From an uncultured Lachnospiraceae bacterium (GTDB lineage: Bacteria; Bacillota; Clostridia; Lachnospirales; Lachnospiraceae), in NCBI GenBank assembly GCA_900553305.1, contig USDI01000001.1, forward strand, positions 1 through 43,707: a stretch of DNA of 43,707 bases. The letters are read 5' to 3'. This document shows, piece after piece, positions 32,099 through 39,732 of the stretch. Under the pieces are notes generated by a model. It had not been told where the DNA came from. It saw only the letters and a program-made list of their open reading frames with translations, and searched no databases. Position 1 is the first letter of the stretch, and each line of letters opens with the position of its first letter. Position numbers and translations under genes: made by a program.

Positions 32099-33560
32099 AA
32101 ATTTCCTCCATATTTAAGTAAAGCCGCAAGGTATCTGCCAGCTTGTCATACTGCTTTTCCTTAAAGCTCTGATAATCCTCCATCTGACCGTCCTGCATGG
32201 AAACACCCTTTTTCCTTGCAAGAGCCTGTACAACCTCTCCTGCAATCTGTGCCTGATCAAACAGTCCATGCACATAGGAACCATAAACATTGGGATTGAC
32301 TCCTGTCCGGATCACCGGCTGATTTTCTGACGAAGCCTCGCCTGTCTCTCCTTTTGACAACGTCTTTCCCATATGAATCTCATAGCCCCGGAAAGCCTTT
32401 CCGGACATTCCCGCTAACGGTCCTGTGATCTGTCCCAGCTTTCCTTCTGTCTGGCAGCGCCGTTTTTCCTTCTGTAAGACGGTCGTTACCGGTAGAAGCT
32501 CCATTCCGCGGATAGAACCGCCCTCTTCCACGCCATCAGGATCCTCTATGGTTTCTCCTAACATCTGATAGCCTCCGCAGATTCCGAATACCGGAATATC
32601 CCCTGCCAGCTTTTTCACCGCAGCTTCCAGACCGTTCTGCCGCATCCATTTGAGGTCCCCCATCGTATTTTTGCTGCCCGGAAGAAAAATAAGATCCGGA
32701 TGATGCAGCTCACTGATCGAGGTCACGTAACGCACCGTCACCTCCGGAAACTGTTCAAAAACATTAAAATCCGTAAAGTTGGATATTCTCGGATAATGAA
32801 TGACCGCAATGTCAATCAGCCCTTCTTTTTTCCGGTCAAAACGCTCAGTAAGGCTGTCCTCATCCTCAAGCGCAAGCTCCATATAAGGAACCACTCCCGT
32901 AACCGGAACGCCTCCCTTTTCTTCGAGCATCGTAATTCCCGGGTCGAGAATCGACTTATCTCCCCGGAATTTATTAATAATAAGGCCCTTCACCCGGTCC
33001 TTTTCCTCTTCCGTTAAAAGCATTAACGTTCCCAGGAGCTGTGCAAACACCCCGCCACGGTCAATGTCCCCGACTAAAAGCACCGGCGCATCCACCATCT
33101 GTGCAAGTCCCATATTCACAATGTCGTTTTCTTTCAAATTGATTTCTGCCGGGCTTCCTGCCCCTTCGATCACAATAATGTCGGCATATTCCTCCAGCTT
33201 CCGGAACGCTTTCCGGATGTCCGGAACCAACTGCTTTTTGCAGGCAAAATAATCCCGTGCGCTCATGTTGCCGATCACTTCTCCATTGACTATGACCTGC
33301 GAGCCGGTATGATTCGTGGGTTTCAGCAGAATCGGATTCATGCACACCATCGGATCGATTCCTGCCGCCTCTGCCTGCATGACCTGTGCCCTTCCCATTT
33401 CCAGCCCTTCCTTCGTGATAAAGGAATTGAGTGCCATATTCTGTGATTTAAAAGGAGCCACACGCCATCCGTCCTGCTTAAAAATCCGGCATAGTCCAGC
33501 CACCAGAAAGCTCTTGCCTGCATTCGACATGGTTCCCTGTACCATAATTACTTTTGCCAT
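32070..33560 (-). CDS. cbiP: Cobyric acid synthase CbiP
   Basis: A 496-residue amidotransferase that amidates positions b, d, e and g. The N-terminal domain has MVQGTMSNAGKSFLVAGL and APFKSQNMALNS; the C-terminal glutaminase domain has the Cys in VFGICGGYQMLG and the His in GSYVHGLFD. The 109-base gap upstream separates it from the importer genes and shows no clear signal. Confidence 0.96.
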   Translation of the reverse strand: MAKVIMVQGTMSNAGKSFLVAGLCRIFKQDGWRVAPFKSQNMALNSFITKEGLEMGRAQVMQAEAAGIDPMVCMNPILLKPTNHTGSQVIVNGEVIGNMSARDYFACKKQLVPDIRKAFRKLEEYADIIVIEGAGSPAEINLKENDIVNMGLAQMVDAPVLLVGDIDRGGVFAQLLGTLMLLTEEEKDRVKGLIINKFRGDKSILDPGITMLEEKGGVPVTGVVPYMELALEDEDSLTERFDRKKEGLIDIAVIHYPRISNFTDFNVFEQFPEVTVRYVTSISELHHPDLIFLPGSKNTMGDLKWMRQNGLEAAVKKLAGDIPVFGICGGYQMLGETIEDPDGVEEGGSIRGMELLPVTTVLQKEKRRCQTEGKLGQITGPLAGMSGKAFRGYEIHMGKTLSKGETGEASSENQPVIRTGVNPNVYGSYVHGLFDQAQIAGEVVQALARKKGVSMQDGQMEDYQSFKEKQYDKLADTLRLYLNMEEIYGMLRDAGI

Positions 33561-33669
33561 CTCTTTACCCTCATGACTCTTTTTCCTAAAGTCTGTCTTC
33601 CTTTTCTATCTCCTTACTGTCCCATTTCATCCCAGTATCACTCTTCTACGTCATTACGCTTCTCCGATA

Positions 33670-34785
33670 TCATTCTTCCCTGATATCCTGAAACTCAACC
33701 TCGATCCCATTCTCCTGCGCCCAGTTCAACAGTTCTTCGTTCTCCTTCTCGAAGCTCCCGAAGCTTTTCCGGCAGCAGATCAGCTTCTTGCAGTTCCTCA
33801 GAATGTCTTTCGCTTCCTGTAAGGTTTCTTTGGAAACCGGCTCAAAAGCTTCCGTTGCAATCACCTTTCCGGCAAGCGCCTTTGCTGTCGGATAATCGAG
33901 GTCATTCCGGAACAGGATTCCGGTTGCAAATGGCGTTCCTTCCCGTTGCAGTTTCCGGTAAACAGCCCTGCCTCTGCCGCCTCCTGCCATCACGAAAACC
34001 TCCGGATCTCCCTGTGGTAAAGGAAGCTCTACATTTCCGGTTGTTTCCTCGTAGCTTCCCGCTGTAATATCGAACAGCTTCGCAATATATCCTTTCGTCA
34101 GCACCTCTGCCGGGGTTCCCATCCGGTCTACCCGGTGATCCCGGATGCATAAAATCTGATCAGAAATAATCTCTGCCAGTTCAATCTCATGCAGCGACAT
34201 GATCACCGTCAGCTTTTTCTTTCGTTTCATTTCCTGTAACACGGATAAAAATTCCAGCTTATACTTCACATCCAGATACGATGTCGGCTCATCCAGTATC
34301 AGAATCTCCGGTTCCTGGCAGATTGCACGCGCCAGCATCACCCGCTGTCTTTGTCCATCACTAATCCTAATAAAATCCTGTTCTTTAAGATCCTCTACGT
34401 GAACCAGCTTCATAGCTTCCGCTACGGTCTCCCGGTCCTTTTCCGAAAGAATGCCGAACCGCCCGGTATAAGGATATCTTCCGGTTGCCACCACATCCTC
34501 ACAGGTCATCATTTCCGTACGCAGACGTTCCGTCAGCAGCACGACCATCGTCTGTGCCCTTTGGGATAACGACATCTCTTCCATGTGACTGCTTCCTAAC
34601 AGGATCGTTCCCCCAAGCAGCGCCAGTTGTCCTGCAATACTTTTGAGGATGGTCGATTTGCCGGAACCGTTCGGGCCGATCAGTGTCAGGATTTCGCCCT
34701 TCGAAAGTCCGATTTCGATCTGTTCCATCAGGGGCTTTCCGTTATAGCCCACTGCCATTTTTATTGTGCGAAAATAATCCTTCAT
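33670..34785 (-). CDS. ABC transporter ATPase (BtuD/FecE-like) with an extra C-terminal domain
   Basis: A 371-residue ATPase of a corrinoid/siderophore-type importer. Walker A is GPNGSGKST, the signature ISDGQRQRV, Walker B ILILDEPTSYLD and the switch His MSLHEIELA. The ATPase module ends near residue 250. A further domain of about 115 residues follows (VFVMAGGGRGRAVYRKLQ, KALAGKVIATEAFEPV, KKLICCRKSFG) with a Rossmann-like pattern that ordinary BtuD lacks. The ATG at 34785 overlaps the permease stop as ATGA; the frame upstream is open but overlaps the permease. Confidence 0.9.
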   Translation of the reverse strand: MKDYFRTIKMAVGYNGKPLMEQIEIGLSKGEILTLIGPNGSGKSTILKSIAGQLALLGGTILLGSSHMEEMSLSQRAQTMVVLLTERLRTEMMTCEDVVATGRYPYTGRFGILSEKDRETVAEAMKLVHVEDLKEQDFIRISDGQRQRVMLARAICQEPEILILDEPTSYLDVKYKLEFLSVLQEMKRKKKLTVIMSLHEIELAEIISDQILCIRDHRVDRMGTPAEVLTKGYIAKLFDITAGSYEETTGNVELPLPQGDPEVFVMAGGGRGRAVYRKLQREGTPFATGILFRNDLDYPTAKALAGKVIATEAFEPVSKETLQEAKDILRNCKKLICCRKSFGSFEKENEELLNWAQENGIEVEFQDIREE

Positions 34786-35801
34786 GCGTCCATCTTCTCC
34801 TTGTTCCTGCGAACCATCACCCATAAGACAACGGGCACCCCGAAGATCGCCGTTACGGTGCTGATACTCAATTCGGTCGGTGCCAGAACCATCCGCGCAA
34901 GGAGATCACAGAACAGACAGAACACCCCGCCTCCAAGAAAACAGGCCGGAATCATCAGAATCGGCTTTGTCGTTCCAAGAAGCTGCTTTACAAGGTGCGG
35001 TACCGCGATTCCCACGAAAGAGATCGGTCCTGCAAACGCCACAATACAGGCCGAAAGGACACTGGATAAAACCACCAGTGCAATCCTTAAAAGCCGTACA
35101 TTCACTCCCATGTTCTGCGCATAGCCCTCTCCCATCTGATAGGCACTTAAGGGTTTTGCCAGCAAAAAAATGCAGATGCAGGTAAGGAAAACCACCACCA
35201 ACATCACACGTACCTGATTCCAGTTCATTCCGGAAAAGCTTCCCCTCGACCAGTTATGCAGATTCACAATCTCCGCATCCTCTGCGAAGGTCACGACAAA
35301 TTCGGTAATGGCCGAACAGATATAACCAATCATCACGCCGCTTACCACCAGCATCGACATCTGGTTTACCCGGCGTGCCATCAACAGCACAAAGCCCATA
35401 CAGATCATGGCACCAAGAAACGCTGCCAGAATCATCGTAAAGGAAGTTACCTTTATGGAGCGTCCCATTAGGAATACCATAAAAAGAGCCACCATCATTT
35501 TCGCTCCGGATGAGATTCCGAGTACAAAAGGCCCGGCAATCGGATTATGAAAAAAGGTCTGTAATAAATATCCGGCAAGGGCAAGCGCCCCGCCAAGGAT
35601 TAACGCGGCCAGCGTCCGCGGCATCCGGATATCCCACAGAATTCTTGCGTTCAGTACCTCCTGCCCCCGGATGGAAGACAAAATATCCTTAAGTGGAATG
35701 GACACCGTTCCGATGCAGACATTCAGAATCAGGAACAGAATAATCCCTGCTACCAGTAAAAGGAATGCTGTTATCACTCTTAATGTTCGGTTGTGCTGCA
35801 T
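34782..35801 (-). CDS. FecCD/BtuC-family ABC permease
   Basis: A 339-residue permease with about ten membrane helices. Conserved blocks are MPRTLAALILGGALALAGYL, NPIAGPFVLGISSGA and SFVGIAVPHLVKQL. It forms the channel with the ATPase encoded downstream and takes substrate from the lipoprotein encoded upstream. B12-riboswitch control and the operon position point to a corrinoid, a cobalt chelate or a B12 precursor, though the family also imports ferric siderophores and heme. Confidence 0.93.
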   Translation of the reverse strand: MQHNRTLRVITAFLLLVAGIILFLILNVCIGTVSIPLKDILSSIRGQEVLNARILWDIRMPRTLAALILGGALALAGYLLQTFFHNPIAGPFVLGISSGAKMMVALFMVFLMGRSIKVTSFTMILAAFLGAMICMGFVLLMARRVNQMSMLVVSGVMIGYICSAITEFVVTFAEDAEIVNLHNWSRGSFSGMNWNQVRVMLVVVFLTCICIFLLAKPLSAYQMGEGYAQNMGVNVRLLRIALVVLSSVLSACIVAFAGPISFVGIAVPHLVKQLLGTTKPILMIPACFLGGGVFCLFCDLLARMVLAPTELSISTVTAIFGVPVVLWVMVRRNKEKMDA

Positions 35802-35813
35802 ATACTTCCTCCC

Positions 35814-37001
35814 CTATTTCAGCCGGAAAAGATACTTCATCTCCGTATCATCTCCCTGAAGGAGCATGGTATGAAAATCCTTCATCAGACCGCCAACAGA
35901 CATCGACTGCTGATAATAGTCATTGGTTGTACAGAACACATTTCCCTCCTGTACTGCCTTAAAGTCCTCTAAAACCGGGCATTTTTCAAGGAGCTGTGCC
36001 ATGGAATCCACGCCACCGTCAATCGTACTGTTATAAATGAGGAAATCCGCATCCTTCGCTCCCTGATAAAACTCCTCGATCTGGATATTCATGGTCGAAC
36101 GTCCGCTTTCTTCCCCCATGTCCTCAAAAATATATCTGCCGCCCGCAAGTTCAATCATTTTCGGGATATAATCGGAGCTTCTCCGGATCTGTACCAGTCC
36201 GTTTGAAGTAATAAAGAAAAATGCCACGGTCTGATCGGTCTTTTCATCCGAGGTCACTTCCTCTAAGATGTCCGTCTGCTCTGTAAAAAGCTGCTCTGCC
36301 TCTTCTTCCTTTCCCACCATGGCACCGAAAAATTTAATCCATTCCACCCTGCCAAGCGGATGGGATTCGTAGCTGGAATACTCAATCATCACCGGAATTC
36401 CGAAGTCATTGAGCATTTCAATTACTTCGGGCGTATGCGTAATCATCCTGTTTTCAATGGCAAGGGAACAGTTTTCCGAGACAATCTTCTCATAGTCCGG
36501 CTTACTGTATTTTCCGGCATACAGAATATCGCCCCGTTCCATCGCTTCCCTGGCTTCCTCTACATACCAGTTTTCTTCCTTCTGTCCGGAAAATCGTACC
36601 GTATCAAGGGCTTGAAGCTTTGCAAACATATCCATTACTGCAGACGACACCAGATACAGATTCCGGATGGGCTGCTGCATGACAATGACCTCTTCCCAGA
36701 GGTTTGCCGGTATTTTTTTCCCCTCCGGCACAACAAGGAGCTGCGTTCCGTCCATCGTCTTCAACATCCGGTACCCACCCTCATAGTAGTCCACGGAAAA
36801 ATTCTCTGCATACTGCAGTTCCATGCTGCCCTCATAAACCAGTTCTCCTGATTCTGCCTCATTCGCGCTTTCCAAAGCGGAAATTTCCTGCGTATCCCCG
36901 ATTGGCGCAGAATCAGAAGAAGGACTGCTACAGCCCAAAAGCCCAAGCAGTCCCAGCAAAAACAAACCGGATACGATTGTTTTCTTTCTTCTTTTTCTCA
37001 T
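35814..37001 (-). CDS. BtuF-like substrate-binding lipoprotein
   Basis: A 395-residue lipoprotein. A basic start and hydrophobic core lead to GLLGC (Cys24). The mature part is a PBP2-like binding protein of the TroA/FepB/BtuF fold; GIPVMIEYSSYESHPLGRVEW and FLIYNSTIDGGVDSM are the clearest family-like tracts. It is longer than BtuF (about 250 residues), mostly through an N-terminal segment (50-130) after the lipid anchor. The ATG follows AGAGG. The ligand is not deducible from sequence. Confidence 0.88.
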   Translation of the reverse strand: MRKRRKKTIVSGLFLLGLLGLLGCSSPSSDSAPIGDTQEISALESANEAESGELVYEGSMELQYAENFSVDYYEGGYRMLKTMDGTQLLVVPEGKKIPANLWEEVIVMQQPIRNLYLVSSAVMDMFAKLQALDTVRFSGQKEENWYVEEAREAMERGDILYAGKYSKPDYEKIVSENCSLAIENRMITHTPEVIEMLNDFGIPVMIEYSSYESHPLGRVEWIKFFGAMVGKEEEAEQLFTEQTDILEEVTSDEKTDQTVAFFFITSNGLVQIRRSSDYIPKMIELAGGRYIFEDMGEESGRSTMNIQIEEFYQGAKDADFLIYNSTIDGGVDSMAQLLEKCPVLEDFKAVQEGNVFCTTNDYYQQSMSVGGLMKDFHTMLLQGDDTEMKYLFRLK

Positions 37002-37013
37002 AGATCGTTCCTC

Positions 37014-37958
37014 TTAATCGAGCGCCTTGATCGTATCGGAATGGAACGTCAGGGTATACTCGATTTCATGTGGCTTACTCATTGCCACAGTATCTCCGAT
37101 TACCGTCACCGGCTCATCAAAAGTGGCTACTGGAATCTCAAATACGGAATTTCCTTCGGTATTTACCGGAAGAAACTTCTCTCCGTCTACCAGCATATAA
37201 TCATAGTTCGGGCTGCTCCATTCTACGGAAGCTGTCACCTTCTGATTCTCTACGGTAATCGTCACAGGAGAAGCAATGCTTGCGCGTCCGCTTCCACCTT
37301 CAAAGGTCATTTCCACTAAATAGCTTCCATCTGCAAGCTCCGGAATACCGGATTCGTCCGAAACAGCTTCCGCACTCTGTTCCTCTGTGGCTGCTACCGG
37401 ATTCGATACGCAGACCTTATGATCGTACCACTTGCCCTTGGTTCCGATCAGGGCAACATCAAATTCCTCATCCAACACCGGAACCGGAATATCAAATCCA
37501 TACACCTCATCGGTAAGTCCGTCACTGTAGGTTACTTCATCCACTGTCGGCTCTAAGAGCTGCGCACCATCTTTCTGGGCATCCTCTGCAAGTCCCGGAT
37601 AAAGATTTAAGATCTTCTTGGAGGCCAGAGATACATGAATGGTCATCTGCCCGTTCTTTACCGTCAGAACTCCCTTTCCATCACAGGCTTCACTCACATG
37701 AAACATGGAACTGTCCGTAGAAAATTCCGCATCATAAGTTCCATCCGGAAGCGTTGCTTCCGTGGTTTGTGCTGTGTCTTCCTGAACCTCGGCCGCTGCT
37801 TCACTCTCTTCCGGTTCTTCTGTAACTTCTTCTGCTACAGGGGCTGTCTCTTCGACAGCCGCCTCCTGCTGATCCTCTGTCTTTCCGGCACAGGCACTTA
37901 CAAAAGCCATACTGAAAACCAATACGCCGGTCAAAAAGATTGTTTTTATCTTACTCAT
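37014..37958 (-). CDS. Two-domain secreted lipoprotein of unknown function
   Basis: A lipoprotein with a signal peptide ending VSAC (Cys23 of this start), an acidic Glu/Ala-rich linker (about 25-65) and two similar beta-rich domains. The first begins LPDGTYDAEF (near 67), the second LADGSYLVEM (near 205). Both share the DGxY start, a mid-strand VxNxxxT, and a Y-x-Y or Y-P motif. I do not recognise the domain with certainty. It could be a metal- or tetrapyrrole-binding module, as it lies between the exported cobaltochelatase and the importer. The ATG at 37958 is the second of two adjacent ATGs after AGAGG. Confidence 0.75.
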   Translation of the reverse strand: MSKIKTIFLTGVLVFSMAFVSACAGKTEDQQEAAVEETAPVAEEVTEEPEESEAAAEVQEDTAQTTEATLPDGTYDAEFSTDSSMFHVSEACDGKGVLTVKNGQMTIHVSLASKKILNLYPGLAEDAQKDGAQLLEPTVDEVTYSDGLTDEVYGFDIPVPVLDEEFDVALIGTKGKWYDHKVCVSNPVAATEEQSAEAVSDESGIPELADGSYLVEMTFEGGSGRASIASPVTITVENQKVTASVEWSSPNYDYMLVDGEKFLPVNTEGNSVFEIPVATFDEPVTVIGDTVAMSKPHEIEYTLTFHSDTIKALD

Positions 37959-37981
37959 CATTTGCCTCTATCACTTGCTCT

Positions 37982-39253
37982 TTATTTCTGCTGATTCATG
38001 ACATCTGCAGTATGCTCTACATAAATCTGCTGGATTCCTTCGATTTCACCAAGGCCTGCGATCTGTGTATCGACACTGTCAAACTTACCGGAAGCCTTGA
38101 ACATGCTTAACCAGGAGTCCTCATCCTCGCCAGCCATGTCATTGTTTGCATGATCTCCGGCAACAATCATTAACGGACGAAGAACAACTTTGGTATATCC
38201 TGCTTCTGCTACGGCATCAATAACTGCTTCGCATGCGGTCTCCTCAGGTTCTCCTTCTACTGTACCGATAAATACGTTGTCATAACCAAGATCCTGCATC
38301 TGTGTCTGCATCTGGCTATAGGATACCTTTGCTGCATGAGAGGTTCCATGTCCCATGAATACAAATGCAGTACCGTCTTCCTTCGCTGCATCCAGACTGT
38401 CATAGCCTGCGGTCTTTACTGCTTCTGCGGTAAGGATTTCAGCAACAGCCTTCTTATCTGCATTGATTACGGCAGCATCTGCACCTACTTCACCAAGTAA
38501 CGGCTCTGCAACCTGAACAGATTCAAACTGATCCTTGTAGTTATCCAGTTCTCCGATTAATTCATCGTACTCTGCACCATGCATTAAGTGTGTCGGCTGT
38601 ACAATCAGGTTCTTGACACCGTTTGCAACGGCACGGTCCAGTGCCTGGTTCACATTATCGATCATTTCACCATCACGGGCCTGTACATGGTTAATAATAA
38701 TCTGTGCGGTAAATGCTCTTCTTACAGACCAGTCCGGATAAGCGGCCTGCAGGGCATCTTCGATTCCCTTAATATCTGCTACACGGCTGTTGTTAAAGGA
38801 AGTACCAAAGCTTACTACCAGAATTTCATTTTCACCGATTTCATCCTGATTACGTGCATCATCCTTGGAAGCATCTCCTGTATCTCTTCCGAAGTAATCC
38901 GGATCTGCGTTTTCACCTTCTACCAGTTCCTTCTGTGCATCTGTTAAAGCATCCCATGCAGCCTTTGCGTCTGCACACTGCTGATCGGTGTTTTCAGTTC
39001 TTTCCTGAACATAAATTGCATCAATCAATGCTGCTACATTGTCTGCTGCCATCTGGTCTGCATCCTCACTCTCTGCGGCATCTGCTTCTTCTGTGGCTTC
39101 TTCGGTTTCAGAAGCTGCTGCGTCTTCAGTTGTTTCTTCGGTCTGTGTGGTTTCTTCTGCTGTGGTCTCCTGTGCATTATTGCTTCCACATCCGGCAAGC
39201 GTACATACACCAAGTACCGATGCCATAAGTAATGCTACAATTTTGTTTTTCAT
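37982..39253 (-). CDS. cbiK: Lipoprotein sirohydrochlorin cobaltochelatase CbiK
   Basis: A 423-residue exported form of CbiK. The signal peptide ends LAGC (Cys22), and an acidic Thr/Glu linker (25-75) follows. A helical spacer lies at about 75-130 (VAALIDAIY, AKAAWDALTDAQKELV). The CbiK domain then runs to the end: EILVVSFGTSF, QPTHLMHGAEY (metal His), FMGHGTSHAAKV (metal His) and RPLMIVAGDHANNDM. It inserts Co(II) into sirohydrochlorin. Most CbiK proteins are cytosolic; a periplasmic form, CbiK-P, is known in Desulfovibrio. The ATG follows AGGAG. It is the first gene after the riboswitch. Confidence 0.93.
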   Translation of the reverse strand: MKNKIVALLMASVLGVCTLAGCGSNNAQETTAEETTQTEETTEDAAASETEEATEEADAAESEDADQMAADNVAALIDAIYVQERTENTDQQCADAKAAWDALTDAQKELVEGENADPDYFGRDTGDASKDDARNQDEIGENEILVVSFGTSFNNSRVADIKGIEDALQAAYPDWSVRRAFTAQIIINHVQARDGEMIDNVNQALDRAVANGVKNLIVQPTHLMHGAEYDELIGELDNYKDQFESVQVAEPLLGEVGADAAVINADKKAVAEILTAEAVKTAGYDSLDAAKEDGTAFVFMGHGTSHAAKVSYSQMQTQMQDLGYDNVFIGTVEGEPEETACEAVIDAVAEAGYTKVVLRPLMIVAGDHANNDMAGEDEDSWLSMFKASGKFDSVDTQIAGLGEIEGIQQIYVEHTADVMNQQK

Positions 39254-39331
39254 AAATTCTCCTCATTTCTGCAGGTTTTCTGCGTTTTTTGATTACGAAG
39301 TAAGCTGCCAGGAAACGGGAGTTTGCGCAAC

Positions 39332-39373
39332 AAAAATAAAAACCCTTTCCTATTTTTAACAGGTAAAGGGTTT
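39332..39373 (-). terminator. Intrinsic terminator of the cobalamin riboswitch
   Basis: Minus-strand arms AAACCCTTTACCT and AGGAAAGGGTTT form a strong stem, followed by TTTTTATTTTTG. It lies between the aptamer and cbiK, so B12-bound aptamer should favour termination before the cob operon. An antiterminator partner is likely in 39375-39490 but is not resolved. Confidence 0.85.
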
Positions 39374-39487
39374 GTACACAAAGAAAACGTAACCATCCGG
39401 AATTTCCTGCAGAATCTGCAGCATTCCCAACGGTCCGCATCACGTACAACCTTTTTACTCGTGGTCTGAAACAATCGTTTCTGTACA

Positions 39488-39681
39488 GCAGTCAGGCAGG
39501 TCTCCCGGCTTAAAGATCATCGCATCCACCATCTTCCCAGTTTCCCAGTGATATCTCGGCTTCTACTCCCTAATTACGGTGACGAGTTCGTACAGGATTT
39601 GCACCTGTTTCCCTTTTCACCGGAGCCAACACGCATTTCTAATATGGCAAAATCGCCACGCATTGCTCCGACACCTGAATA
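39488..39681 (-). ncRNA. Cobalamin riboswitch
   Basis: On the minus strand the aptamer shows the hallmark sequence elements in order. GGTGTCGGAGC begins the 5' side, GGAGC pairs with GGCTCC, and CCGGTGAAAAGGGAA and GGTGCAAATCC follow. Then comes a CGTCACCGTAATTAGGGA segment. The B12-box AAGCCGGGAGACCTGCC (39495-39511) matches the consensus rAGYCMGgAgaCCkGCc, and TCAGG/CCTGA closes P1. It starts about 15 nt after the predicted transcription start and precedes a terminator. It should turn off the whole biosynthesis and import operon when cobalamin is plentiful. Confidence 0.95.
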
Positions 39682-39703
39682 CTCCATATTCAATTCATGC
39701 GCT

Positions 39704-39732
39704 AATATAACACATTTCTACAAGAAACTCAA
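39704..39732 (-). promoter_or_regulatory. Promoter of the cob operon
   Basis: On the minus strand, TTGAGT (39727-39732) and TATATT (39704-39709) are 17 bases apart, about 20 bases before the riboswitch aptamer. The -35 overlaps the last codons and the stop of the upstream symporter gene (39729). Confidence 0.7.

Noticed and set aside
34786..34824. Extended N-terminus of the importer ATPase
   Set aside because: The extra 13 residues are the permease 3' end in another frame; the ATGA overlap with a Shine-Dalgarno at 34785 is the usual coupling.
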